This document shows, one piece after another, positions 24,512 to 33,416 of a stretch of 34,418 nucleotides of DNA (position 1 is the stretch's first letter; each line of letters begins with the position of its first letter). The notes under the pieces are model-generated. The model was given only the letters and a program-made list of their open reading frames with translations. It was not told the origin of the DNA and searched no databases. The DNA is taken from positions 1-34,418 of the forward strand of contig CAMBQP010000039.1 of assembly GCA_945869955.1 (NCBI GenBank), in the 5' to 3' direction. The stretch comes from Schlesneria paludicola DSM 18645 (GTDB lineage: Bacteria; Planctomycetota; Planctomycetia; Planctomycetales; Planctomycetaceae). A program made the translations under genes and the position numbers.

Positions 24512-26491
24512 TCAGTTCACCAGAAAATGAACGATCCGAATTGCGTGTCCCTTACTTTTCGCATCGGCCGTCTTGGCCACTTTCAGCTCCAGCAGGTGTT
24601 CTCCGGCTGTCAGTTCTGATGCCAGCATTTTTGCCCACGGCAGATGCAGCTGTGGGCTCCAGATTGTAAACAGTTCTTGCGTGTGCCAATCCCCCTGGTC
24701 GATACGGTATTCAACGGTCCCCGTATCCGGACCCGAGGCAACAAACAGTCCGACACCGGACCCCTGAAACTTCAGTTTCAACGTGGCTCCTGCCGATTCT
24801 GCCACGAGTGTGGGGACCTTGACAAAACCAGGCCGTGTCCCCGCTCCGTCGATTGGCTCCCAGGCGGGAACCAGCTTCCAATCCTGATCCAGCGTCAGTG
24901 ACTTGGATTCGAGTAGATCCTGGGGGTTGGCAAGCCGACCCCGAAAGTAGCTGAAGGGATCCAGTGGAGCGGGAAGGGGCTGCGCGGGGACATTGACATC
25001 TGACCGAGCGGCTCCCTCATTCCAGGCCGCATCAAACAGACGTTGAACCGATTTGGCATAGAGATCATGGCCAAACGGCGATGGGTGCAGATCGCGAAAA
25101 TCCTGAGCCCAGGTGAACTCGCCGGCATGAATCCGTTCGGTCACTTCCCGTGCAAGATTCAGGGACGGGATTCCATAGTGTTCGGCCACTTTTTCATGAT
25201 TGGCAATGACGCTCGGGACCTCACCCCGATTGATCTGATCAATCTTTCCCGGATCGACAAAATGGAGCAACACCACATCCAACTGGGGGTTTGCCAGTCG
25301 CGCCTGGCGGACAATCCCTTCCATTCCCCGCACCTGTTCAATCGCGGAAAAACCGTTGGTATCATCATTCACGGCCGCTTCTTCAAAGAGCAGATCGACG
25401 GGTCCCTGGCCGAGCACATCACGCTGGTACCGGAACGCCCCCGGGGTGGAACCGAGCGAGGGGATTCCCGCATTGATAAACTCGAACCGCGTTTCGGGGA
25501 ATCGCCGCTTGAGTTCCTCGCAGACCTGGTCCCGCCAACCGGATGCCGCCGTAATCGAACCACCGAGAAACGCGACGCGGCCCGTTTTTTCTTGTTCAAA
25601 TTTTCCGCGACACCGATTCAGTCCACCCCGCAAAGCAACGTAATCGTACCCGTAAGGCGTGGTGGCTGCACGGACGCGGTCGGCAAATCCGGTATGAGTC
25701 AAGACAAAATTCACGATGCGTGTCGGATCTTTCAGGCTATGCGGATGGTGATTGCAGTGCGGTTTTGCAATCAGCGTCATGGGGCCACCCAGGGCTTGAT
25801 ACCGCTGAAAAACCAGGCGTGAGTTTTCGTCGATCGGAACCACATCATCCGTCTCACCACAGACATGGAGCAAGGGAATTTTTTGCTTGGCAAGCGGAGC
25901 CAGATTGTCCACAGGATTCCGCGGGTAAGCGATCGCCTCGTCATCACTCGCAAATCCATAGACCGACTTGAGACGTTCCCAATCCCCCGGTGAACCTTTT
26001 CCGGTCCCCTTCCCCCCCGGCCAGCTTTTGAAATCGCAGACGGGAGCATCGTTATAGATACAAGCCACCTGTTGCGGGTTCTTTGCCCCCCAATTGAGTG
26101 CAAACAGTCCACCCCGACTAAAGCCTTCGAGTACCACTTTAGGGGCGAGGCCAAATTCCTGGCGAACATGACTGTAGAGTGCATCCATGTGCCCCATCGC
26201 GACCGGGGCACCATACAGATTTTGCAGATCGATGTAGGCCACGTGAAAGCCGTGGGCCAAGAGCGCCAGATCGGCTTGCGGTTCATGGCCAAAGAATTCG
26301 GTTCTCCAGATCCAGGGCTTGCCCGGTGCGGGCATTTTGGGAACGATCAAAAATGCATTGCGTCCCTCGACGAGGAAATCCTGTTTTTCAAAACCTTGCC
26401 ATTCCGCGGCATGCGCGCCAGTCTGCAAAGCTTGAATTCCGGTGATGAAACAACTCACGAGAGCAAGGCGAACGAGTGATGAGCAATTCAT
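24512..26491 (-). CDS. secreted two-headed esterase: alpha/beta hydrolase plus SGNH hydrolase
   Basis: The 659-residue protein has a signal peptide (MNCSSLVRLALVSCFITGIQAL, cleavage near AHAAEW). Residues about 30-270 form an alpha/beta hydrolase with the nucleophile elbow GFSRGG (Ser125), the acid region GETDDVVP, and a His-rich HCNHHPHS stretch for the catalytic His. Residues about 300-490 are an SGNH hydrolase: block I AFLGGSITAASGW (Ser312), block II INAGIPSLGST, block III EAAVNDDTNG (Asn375), and block V DLHPSPFGH (Asp467, His469). About 140 residues follow that look like a beta sandwich. Both heads look intact. SGNH and alpha/beta esterases of this kind remove acetyl or feruloyl groups from plant or algal polysaccharides, but the substrate is not readable here. 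ATG 26491 is chosen for the signal peptide and a TGGGA site 6 bases upstream. Confidence 0.88.
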   Translation of the reverse strand: MNCSSLVRLALVSCFITGIQALQTGAHAAEWQGFEKQDFLVEGRNAFLIVPKMPAPGKPWIWRTEFFGHEPQADLALLAHGFHVAYIDLQNLYGAPVAMGHMDALYSHVRQEFGLAPKVVLEGFSRGGLFALNWGAKNPQQVACIYNDAPVCDFKSWPGGKGTGKGSPGDWERLKSVYGFASDDEAIAYPRNPVDNLAPLAKQKIPLLHVCGETDDVVPIDENSRLVFQRYQALGGPMTLIAKPHCNHHPHSLKDPTRIVNFVLTHTGFADRVRAATTPYGYDYVALRGGLNRCRGKFEQEKTGRVAFLGGSITAASGWRDQVCEELKRRFPETRFEFINAGIPSLGSTPGAFRYQRDVLGQGPVDLLFEEAAVNDDTNGFSAIEQVRGMEGIVRQARLANPQLDVVLLHFVDPGKIDQINRGEVPSVIANHEKVAEHYGIPSLNLAREVTERIHAGEFTWAQDFRDLHPSPFGHDLYAKSVQRLFDAAWNEGAARSDVNVPAQPLPAPLDPFSYFRGRLANPQDLLESKSLTLDQDWKLVPAWEPIDGAGTRPGFVKVPTLVAESAGATLKLKFQGSGVGLFVASGPDTGTVEYRIDQGDWHTQELFTIWSPQLHLPWAKMLASELTAGEHLLELKVAKTADAKSKGHAIRIVHFLVN

Positions 26492-26936
26492 CGGACATCC
26501 CAGCAAAGAGGTAGAGAACTGACAGACCGGCTCAGGCAGCCACGACAACCGAACTCGGTGAAACTCGATTGGATCAAGACCCGAGCGGCACGGTTAATCT
26601 CCGCAGTTCTCTGGTTGCCGTCAAGGATCACGTATCGAACGGAAGCCACCCATCAGGGCTCATGACGTACAATCCTGTAGCATCGCAAGACCGTGGGTAC
26701 GGCATGACCGAGGCATGGCAAGTCGGTGCCATTTCCCGAACACCTTCCCGGCGTTACCTGTCAGGGCTCGTCGGGTATGATCAATTTCCCTCAAACCGTT
26801 ACGATGTTGAGGCACGGAATGATCACTTCCTGTTACGATGATCTGCAGCCTGCGATCCTGAGGATACGACTCTAGGGGGGGGCGGCAGATCGATCTCACT
26901 TAACTCCTTTTCTTTTCGATGGGAAATCTTGAGTTC
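26492..26936. other. divergent spacer between the esterase and the NatB-CPBP gene
   Basis: About 445 bases with no supported gene. GTTACGAT occurs twice (about 26799 and 26832) and CAGGGCTC twice (about 26654 and 26762). TACGAT could be a minus-10 but no minus-35 fits at normal distance. Open frames here lack protein-like character. Confidence 0.45.
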
Positions 26937-29306
26937 ATGAACTGGCGAAATGTGAATCTCATTTTTCGACGGGAAGTCCTGGATCAAGTTCGGGACCGGC
27001 GCACTTTGTTTATGGTGGTCGTGCTTCCTCTGCTTTTGTATCCCCTGCTCGGAGTCGGTACGACGCAAATGACGGCGATGTTTGCCGAACAGCCGCGAAC
27101 CGTCGTGATCCTGGGGGCTGCCGACCTACCGACGGAACCGCCATTGCTGGAGGGGAATCGATTCGCTTCCCCATGGTTTCGTTCACCTGCTGACGGTGAC
27201 AAGCTGTCTGTGCTGACGGATGGGATTCTACCCACCAATGCGGACGGACAAACGTCGAGTCACCCTGAAGGAGTCGACTCAACGTTATTGGCTGACGCCC
27301 GAAAATTGCGTGAATCGATTGCCGAACGAAGAGGCCTGGAAGGTGAGCTCGCCCTCGCACGAAAACAGGATGCGACCGCCGAAATCATTCGCTTGGAAAA
27401 TTCGCTGGAAAGGCTCAACCAGCAACTCACCTCGCAGTTCGATCAGAGCCCCTTTCAACTTTTGATCATCATTCCGCCCGAGTTTGCTCAGCAAGTCCGG
27501 CAACGAGGGGCGCTACTCGCACAGCGCGTCACCGCTGCAACTCCCCCTCTGGAATCCTCTCGTCCCTTGATGATTCTGAACAGCGCCGAGGAAAAATCGG
27601 TGATTGCGTATCACCGCGTCCGCGACGTGCTTCGGGCGTGGGAGCGAGCGACTTTGAAAGAGCAACTGCATCAAAGCGAGCTACCGACCGATTTGATGAC
27701 ACCGATCAACGTGGCGGAACTGGATCTCGCCAAAACGGAACAGATCTCCGCAAACCTGTGGTCCCGGATGCTCCCGGCGCTGCTGGTCATCATGACGCTC
27801 ACGGGAGCGTTTTACCCAGCGGTGGATCTGTGTGCGGGGGAAAAAGAGCGTGGAACGATGGAAACACTGCTCATCTGCCCGGCCAGCCGAACAGAAATTG
27901 TGCTCGGCAAATTTCTGACGGTGCTGCTGTTTAGCATGCTAACCGCAGTGCTGAACCTGCTGAGCATCGGGATGACCGGGAAATATATGGCGTCACTGGC
28001 GCTCGGGGGTGCCTCGTCCAAGTTCGGGGAATTGGCACTCCCCCCTTTTGCGTCATTACTCTGGGTGATTGTCATTCTGATTCCGCTGGCAACTTTATTC
28101 AGTGCGTTATGCCTGGCACTGGCCACGTTTGCCCGCAGTAGTAAGGAAGGTCAATACTATTTGACCCCGCTGCTGATGGTGGCGCTTGGCCTGATGATGT
28201 TTTGCCTTTCTCCAGGTGTCGAGATGCAACCCTTTTACAGCGTAATGCCTGTGATTGGCCCGGGCTTATTGCTGAAGGGAATCTTGAAGTCGACCGGGCC
28301 CGATTCTGGAATCTTGCTGTTCGCCATTCCGGTACTGACCACGTCGATCGGCTACAGCCTGCTGGCATTGTGGTGGGCCATCGAACAATTCGGCAGTGAA
28401 GAGGTTCTTTTTTGCGAGTCGGAACAATGGGATCTCAGGCTCTGGATCAAGCAGCTGATTCACGAGAAAGGTCCGATCCCAACGTTTTCCGCAGCGAGTT
28501 TTTGCTTTCTGCTGATCATCCTGCTCCAGTTCGGGACGTGGAAACCTTTTCAAACAATCCTCCAAAACAGCTCGGTCGCAAATCGCGGTTTGCTGCAGAT
28601 TCAACTGCTGATGTTACAACAAGTCGCGACGATTGCCTTGCCGGCCCTCGCTATGGGATTGTTGTTCACTTCCCGGTTTCGCCAGACATTCTCGCTGCGC
28701 TGGCCCGGTTTCGTCTGTATGCTCTTTGCGTTCCTCTTGGCCATCACACTGCATCCGCTGATTTTCGAATCGCTGGTAGCCCTGCAGTGGTTTTTCCCAC
28801 CGATTCCGTCGGGGATAGCGGAACTGATGAACGAGTTCAAGACAATCAATCTGGGACTCGCGATCCTGGCGATTGCGGTCACTCCAGCGATCTGTGAAGA
28901 GATCGCATTCCGGGGATTCCTCTTGTCGGGATTCGCTCGCAAAGGCCAACTTACTGCGGCTGTTTTGCTGTCGGGCTTTGCGTTCGGAGTCATTCACATG
29001 ATCCCTCAGCAAGTCTTCAGCGCGATGCTGCTCGGTTTCCTGCTCGGCATCCTGTGCCTGCGAACTCGCAGCCTGCTTCCTGGCATCGCTTTTCATTTTG
29101 TGCATAACTCGCTCTCGCTTCTGCATGATCGATTTGGGGATTGCCTACCGGCCGCAGACCCTTGGGGCTATTTCTGGCGGTTTGAAGAGACGGCATTGCG
29201 ATACCAGCCCGCAACGCTACTGATTGCGGGGATCCTGAGCCTGGGATTGCTGTATCGTTTATTACAGCCAAATGGGAAGGCCGCCGCGCGAGACGAGGTC
29301 CGCTGA
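26937..29306 (+). CDS. ABC-2/NatB-type permease fused to CPBP intramembrane protease
   Basis: The 789-residue membrane protein joins two parts. The N-terminal part (about 1-470) is a NatB-like ABC-2 permease: NVNLIFRREVLDQVRDRRTLF, a first membrane helix, a large extracytoplasmic domain with a coiled-coil stretch, then AGEKERGTMETLLICPASRTEIVLGKF and further helices. The C-terminal part (about 560-770) is a CPBP (Abi/CAAX-type) glutamic protease with EEIAFRG (Glu654, Glu655, Arg659), FGVIH (His687) and HFVHN (His723, Asn724), so all metal/active-site motifs are present. NatB normally works with the ATPase NatA for sodium export; no ATPase gene is in the window. ATG 26937 (MNWRNV) is favoured over 26919 by the usual family start, though neither has a clear ribosome site. 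The role of the protease half is unknown. Confidence 0.9.
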   Translation: MNWRNVNLIFRREVLDQVRDRRTLFMVVVLPLLLYPLLGVGTTQMTAMFAEQPRTVVILGAADLPTEPPLLEGNRFASPWFRSPADGDKLSVLTDGILPTNADGQTSSHPEGVDSTLLADARKLRESIAERRGLEGELALARKQDATAEIIRLENSLERLNQQLTSQFDQSPFQLLIIIPPEFAQQVRQRGALLAQRVTAATPPLESSRPLMILNSAEEKSVIAYHRVRDVLRAWERATLKEQLHQSELPTDLMTPINVAELDLAKTEQISANLWSRMLPALLVIMTLTGAFYPAVDLCAGEKERGTMETLLICPASRTEIVLGKFLTVLLFSMLTAVLNLLSIGMTGKYMASLALGGASSKFGELALPPFASLLWVIVILIPLATLFSALCLALATFARSSKEGQYYLTPLLMVALGLMMFCLSPGVEMQPFYSVMPVIGPGLLLKGILKSTGPDSGILLFAIPVLTTSIGYSLLALWWAIEQFGSEEVLFCESEQWDLRLWIKQLIHEKGPIPTFSAASFCFLLIILLQFGTWKPFQTILQNSSVANRGLLQIQLLMLQQVATIALPALAMGLLFTSRFRQTFSLRWPGFVCMLFAFLLAITLHPLIFESLVALQWFFPPIPSGIAELMNEFKTINLGLAILAIAVTPAICEEIAFRGFLLSGFARKGQLTAAVLLSGFAFGVIHMIPQQVFSAMLLGFLLGILCLRTRSLLPGIAFHFVHNSLSLLHDRFGDCLPAADPWGYFWRFEETALRYQPATLLIAGILSLGLLYRLLQPNGKAAARDEVR

Positions 29307-29543
29307 TCAACGTCAAGCAACGATCAATCAGGGGAATGGTTGAGCGGCACAGGCAAAAACCGATCTTGACGGACTTGAACTCTCGTTTTACGATCCGGTG
29401 TCGAAAATTCATCAGTACTTCTGATCGACACTACGTGAAACGATTGTCATTCCTTCGTCCGTTGATTGCCAAGAGGCTCGACAAGTCTCTGCTCAACATG
29501 ATCAACTTACGCAGGTCGGGCGGGTCAACAGGATGTGACCAAT

Positions 29544-30452
29544 ATGCTCTGCCAGCCATCAGCCGGTTCGCTCACTATGCAGGCGCCTGCAAAGCTGAAC
29601 CTTTTTCTGCGCGTGGTACGGCGACGCAGTGACGGATTTCATGATCTGGAAACGGTCATGACGGCGGTGAACCTGTTTGACACACTGACATTCGAACCAA
29701 ACGCCAGTTCCGAAATTCAGCTGCGAGTGCTGATGGCGGGAACGCGAAATCAATCGTCTCGACCTGCTGCTCCGATCCCTACGGGTGCTGATAATCTGGT
29801 CATTCGCGCGGCACAACTGCTGAAGGATCATGCGGGAATCTCGGCTGGCGTCAGAATCACGCTGATTAAGCGAATCCCTTCTGCTGCGGGAATGGGTGGG
29901 GGATCCAGTGATGCGGCAGCGACCTTGGCGGGACTGAACCGCTTCTGGCGGCTGTCGCGAACCCAGGGAGAATTAATGGATCTGGCCGCACAGCTGGGAA
30001 GCGATATTGGCTTTTTTCTCGGTGCCAGCTCGACCGCCGTCTGTCGGGGCCGGGGTGAATTGATCGAACCGCTTCGGTTTCCCACATCTTTGTATTTCGT
30101 TGTGGCGAGACCGCATTCGGGTTTATCCACCCCAGCGGTCTTCAAGCAGTGTACTCCTGGGGTTTCAGCACGCGGTGTCGACGAGTTCGTTCATTCGCTG
30201 AAACAACAGGGACTTGGTCATACGGTGCGATTGTTGCTCAATGATCTGCAGGGACCAGCAGAACGATTGAATGACGAGGTGCGACAGTTGCGTGAACATT
30301 TTTCGAAACTCCCCGTTCTTGGCCATCAAATGACCGGTAGCGGGACCTCATACTTCGGAATCTGCGCATCTTTACAACAGGCGAGAGTCATTGCGGCGAG
30401 ATTAAGAGCGGTCGGAGTCCCTTGGGTTCAGGTTGCCAGTAGCTGTTCTTAG
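29544..30452 (+). CDS. ispE: 4-diphosphocytidyl-2-C-methyl-D-erythritol kinase
   Basis: IspE phosphorylates CDP-methylerythritol in the MEP pathway to isopentenyl diphosphate. The 302-residue GHMP kinase shows APAKLNLFLRVVRRRSDGFHDLETVM at the start, with the family Lys and the GFHxL motif. The ATP loop is PSAAGMGGGSSDAAATL (GMGGGSSDAA), with DIGFF further on, and the C-terminal GTSYFGICAS strand (motif III) is preceded by MTGSG. ATG 29544 is used: AGGA lies 10 bases upstream, while the in-frame GTG 29535 is too close to it. The next gene starts 34 bases after the stop. The ispE-spoVG neighbourhood is also known in Bacillus, so this pairing is old or repeatedly selected. The 237 bases before the gene show no clear promoter. 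Confidence 0.95.
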   Translation: MLCQPSAGSLTMQAPAKLNLFLRVVRRRSDGFHDLETVMTAVNLFDTLTFEPNASSEIQLRVLMAGTRNQSSRPAAPIPTGADNLVIRAAQLLKDHAGISAGVRITLIKRIPSAAGMGGGSSDAAATLAGLNRFWRLSRTQGELMDLAAQLGSDIGFFLGASSTAVCRGRGELIEPLRFPTSLYFVVARPHSGLSTPAVFKQCTPGVSARGVDEFVHSLKQQGLGHTVRLLLNDLQGPAERLNDEVRQLREHFSKLPVLGHQMTGSGTSYFGICASLQQARVIAARLRAVGVPWVQVASSCS

Positions 30453-30474
30453 CGTATGGTTCGTGGCGTATTTC

Positions 30475-30480
30475 AGGAGA
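30475..30480 (+). promoter_or_regulatory. ribosome binding site fixing the spoVG GTG start
   Basis: AGGAGA lies 7 bases before GTG 30487, which is where SpoVG similarity begins (VEISEIRIKL). The open frame upstream from 30433 is not used. Confidence 0.8.
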
Positions 30481-30486
30481 GCATCC

Positions 30487-31092
30487 GTGGAAATCAGCGA
30501 GATTCGCATCAAGTTAATGAATGATCCGAACGAGCGATTGCAGGCATTTTGCTCGCTCACGTTTGATGGCAGTTTTGTGATTCGCGACTTGAAGATCATC
30601 CAAGGTTCGAAAGGCTCGTTCGTGGCGATGCCGAGTCGAAAACTGATGGATCATTGCCCCCGCTGTTCCGCAAAAAATCATCTGCGTGCCCAGTTCTGTA
30701 ATGAATGTGGAGTTCGACTGAACCAAGAGCGAGCATTAAAAACGGACGATGGTCGTGCCAAACTCTATGCGGACATCGCTCATCCAATCAATTCCGACTG
30801 CCGAGAGACCATTCAAGAGCAGGTGCTGATTGCCTATGTCAGTGAACTGGAACGATCCAAGCTTCCAGGCTACGTCAGTCTGTACGATGACTATGGCGAA
30901 GATCATATCGCACAACTTGGCGAGGACGAGATCGTCGGGACCGAGCTATCGCGCTTACATCGCCTCGACACGGCACAGATCCGACAGAGCATGCCACACC
31001 TGAATGTGGCAGATCATGCCCCCAGTCAGTTTGCGATGGCAAATCGAACGGGAAATGAGGAAGAAGAGAAATTCGGTGCCGGACTGATTTGA
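30487..31092 (+). CDS. spoVG: SpoVG-family protein with inserted zinc ribbon
   Basis: SpoVG is a small DNA/RNA-binding regulator. Residues 1-52 match its first half (EISEIRIKL, RLQAFCSLTFDGSFVIRDLKIIQG, GSFVAMPSRK) and residues 93-121 match its second half (YADIAHPINSDCRETIQEQVL). Between them, where Bacillus SpoVG has a turn of about eight residues (TPDGEFRD), sits an insert of about 40 residues with CPRC (57-60) and CNEC (71-74), a zinc ribbon. A tail of about 80 residues, acidic and unlike SpoVG, follows (YDDYGEDHIAQLGEDE). Total 201 residues against about 97 in Bacillus. GTG 30487 is fixed by the ribosome site. It is cotranscribed with ispE (34-base gap) and converges with the polyprenyl synthase gene. 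The added zinc ribbon should change nucleic-acid or partner binding. Confidence 0.9.
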   Translation: MEISEIRIKLMNDPNERLQAFCSLTFDGSFVIRDLKIIQGSKGSFVAMPSRKLMDHCPRCSAKNHLRAQFCNECGVRLNQERALKTDDGRAKLYADIAHPINSDCRETIQEQVLIAYVSELERSKLPGYVSLYDDYGEDHIAQLGEDEIVGTELSRLHRLDTAQIRQSMPHLNVADHAPSQFAMANRTGNEEEEKFGAGLI

Positions 31093-31128
31093 TCGCGGTT
31101 GCGGTCAAAATCAACGGACCGCCGACTG

Positions 31129-32139
31129 TCAAAATGAACGCTGCACGGCAAACTCGGCGATTTCGGCCAGGATTTTTCGGGCGGGGGTCATCGGAACCAA
31201 TTCCAATTGCCGCCGCGCGTCATCTGACAAGCTTTTTGCCCGCTCTTGCGTATACTCGAACGCGTCGCTTCGTTCAAAGTAGGGACTCAGTTGACGCCGG
31301 GTGGTTTCATCAGGGTGCGACAGGATCTGCCGAATCTCGATCGATTCTTTCTCGGGAACTGTGCTGAGCAGCCGAATGAGCGGCAAGGTGAGCTTTTGCT
31401 TTGTCAAATCACTTCCCAGGGATTTGCCGGTTTTGCCTTCGCTTCCCATCAGATCCAGCACATCATCGGCAATCTGGAATGCAAGTCCTAACGACCGACC
31501 ATACTGCTCCATCGCGACAACCACCTCCGGACTCGCCTGGGCATACCGGGCTCCGAGGTGGCCACAAAGTGCGGTTAATTCGGCGGTTTTCCCGTCAATA
31601 ATGCGGAAATAGGCCTCTTCCGTTAAATCGAGGTTACCCCGTTCCTTGATTTGCGACAATTCGCCACCGCAAACGATGTTGGTCGACCAACCAATTCGTC
31701 GGCAGGCATAGGTCGTGTCGAGACTGCTCGCCAGATGAAACGAATGCGTGAACAGATAATCACCAAACAACACGCTGGTTTCGTTATTCCAACGTGAATT
31801 GACTGTGGCCACGTGTCGACGCGTTTCCGCCTCGTCCAGCACGTCATCATGAACCAGCGTCGCCAAATGAATCATTTCGACTACAGCAGCCAGAATTTTG
31901 TGATCATTGCGAATTCCTCCTGACGCTTTCGCCGTCAGTAGAAGTAACATTGGCCGCAGTCGCTTCCCCCGAAATCGGGTGGAATGCTGCAAGATATCAC
32001 TCACATAAGGATTTTCGCTCTGTAATTCATCTGCGAGGACCTGTTCGGCTTCGAGCAGCTCGGATCCGATCGCCTGTTCCACCGCTGTCAACACCGGGAC
32101 ACCCTGCATGAGCGTTTCGCCTGAACTCTGTTGGATCAT
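31129..32139 (-). CDS. trans-polyprenyl diphosphate synthase
   Basis: These enzymes add isopentenyl diphosphate units to an allylic primer in trans; long products become quinone side chains. The 336-residue product has both Asp-rich motifs: LVHDDVLDEAETRR (first) and FQIADDVLDLMG (second), with GKRLRPML and GKTAELTALCG between and before. The residue five before the first DD is Ala, as in long-chain enzymes such as IspB, so a medium or long chain is likely, probably for menaquinone. ATG 32139 (MIQQSSGET) is preferred to the TTG at 32181; ATG 32109 is also possible. The ends of this gene and spoVG converge 36 bases apart. ispH is divergent from it, so three isoprenoid genes lie within about 4 kb. 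Confidence 0.92.
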   Translation of the reverse strand: MIQQSSGETLMQGVPVLTAVEQAIGSELLEAEQVLADELQSENPYVSDILQHSTRFRGKRLRPMLLLLTAKASGGIRNDHKILAAVVEMIHLATLVHDDVLDEAETRRHVATVNSRWNNETSVLFGDYLFTHSFHLASSLDTTYACRRIGWSTNIVCGGELSQIKERGNLDLTEEAYFRIIDGKTAELTALCGHLGARYAQASPEVVVAMEQYGRSLGLAFQIADDVLDLMGSEGKTGKSLGSDLTKQKLTLPLIRLLSTVPEKESIEIRQILSHPDETTRRQLSPYFERSDAFEYTQERAKSLSDDARRQLELVPMTPARKILAEIAEFAVQRSF

Positions 32140-32474
32140 TTCACACCATGACGTTGGACCGGAATGCGCGGGGATAAGCAACTGTTGGAGCTAACCGCAG
32201 CCGATCCGCCATGGTTAACCGAATTTCACCGAAAATCTGACTTCGTTGTCGACGCAAGTCAACAATTCAGGTCCTCGAACGGAAATCGACCCGAAACCTG
32301 ACTTCGGATGATTGCTCTCGCGAAGAGTAGGGTATCGGCTGGCGGGGGGAAACGCCAATGGGGAAAACGGGACAATTCGAATGGAATTACCGCTCCCTCT
32401 CCCAAAGTCGGGGTCTGTGGCATAGAATCCCTGCAGTTGGAAAACGGGTAGAGATTTGTGGAGCGGAAACGACA
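32140..32474. other. divergent spacer between the polyprenyl synthase and ispH
   Basis: About 335 bases. Two related stretches, CGAAAATCTGACTTCG (about 32230-32245) and CGAAACCTGACTTCG (32292-32306), lie about 60 bases apart and could be a shared binding site. I see no convincing promoter hexamer pair. The frame extending ispH upstream to 32358 lacks protein-like character. Confidence 0.4.
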
Positions 32475-33416
32475 ATGAAGATCCTGGTGGCAAATCCACG
32501 TGGCTTTTGTGCTGGCGTGAACATGGCGATTGAATGTCTCGATCAGACCATTCAGATGTTTGGTCCCCTCGTCTACGTCTACCACGAAATTGTGCACAAC
32601 AAGTACGTGGTAGATCGGTTTACCAACCAGGGTGTCACGTTTGTGAACCATATTTCCGAGGTTCCTGAAGGATCGATCCTGCTCTACTCGGCACACGGAG
32701 TCTCACCGGAAATTCGCGAGCAGTCTCGGCAGCGTAAATTGCAAACGATTGACGCGACCTGTCCGTTGGTCACCAAAGTGCATCTCGAGGCGATCAAATA
32801 CGCTCGCGATGGCTATCATATCATTCTGATTGGCCATGAAGGGCATGACGAAGTGATTGGAACCATGGGCGAAGCCCCGGCGAGTATCACCCTGATTGAA
32901 GACCCCGAGGATGTGAACCGGTTGTCTTTCCCGGCCCAGGAAAAAATCGCCTACCTCACACAAACCACGCTCAGTGTCGAGGAGGCGAGTCGAGTGATTC
33001 AGGCGCTGAAAGCCACGTTTCCGCACATCGAAAGCCCCCCTAAAGAGGACATCTGTTACGCAACCACCAACCGGCAGGACGCCGTGAAACAACTGGCGAT
33101 CCAATCCGATGTCGTCATCGTCGTTGGCAGCCAGAACAGTTCCAACAGTCGGCGTCTGCAGGAAATCGGGATCTTGTTGGGCAAGCCGGCCTATCTGATC
33201 GATGGAGCCGCCGAATTACAAACCGCATGGTTTTCAGAGCAGTCAATCGTGCTGATTACCGCCGGCGCCAGTGCACCGGAAGTGGTCGTCCAAGACTGCA
33301 TCCAGTGGCTCAGCGACAAATTTGGTGCGACCGTGGACGAGATCACCACGCGGGAAGAACACGTTTCATTCCCGTTGCCCAAGGAACTTCGGGCTCTGCA
33401 ATCCTCGAACCGATAA
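32475..33416 (+). CDS. ispH: 4-hydroxy-3-methylbut-2-enyl diphosphate reductase
   Basis: IspH carries out the last MEP-pathway step, giving isopentenyl and dimethylallyl diphosphate, with a [4Fe-4S] cluster. The 313-residue protein keeps the three cluster cysteines: Cys12 (NPRGFCAGV), Cys96 (DATCPLVTK) and Cys194 (ICYATTNRQ). The substrate-binding His41 (HEIVHNKYVV), His74 (YSAHGVSP) and His124 are also kept, as is Glu126 (GHEGHDEVIGT). ATG 32475 aligns exactly with the family start (MKILVANPRGFC); GGAG lies 11 bases upstream. Sequence after it is non-coding. It is a standard-length, intact gene. Confidence 0.97.
   Translation: MKILVANPRGFCAGVNMAIECLDQTIQMFGPLVYVYHEIVHNKYVVDRFTNQGVTFVNHISEVPEGSILLYSAHGVSPEIREQSRQRKLQTIDATCPLVTKVHLEAIKYARDGYHIILIGHEGHDEVIGTMGEAPASITLIEDPEDVNRLSFPAQEKIAYLTQTTLSVEEASRVIQALKATFPHIESPPKEDICYATTNRQDAVKQLAIQSDVVIVVGSQNSSNSRRLQEIGILLGKPAYLIDGAAELQTAWFSEQSIVLITAGASAPEVVVQDCIQWLSDKFGATVDEITTREEHVSFPLPKELRALQSSNR

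Noticed and set aside
26569..26841. 90-codon plus-strand frame in the esterase-NatB spacer
   Set aside because: No ribosome site or recognisable fold; lies where promoters are expected.
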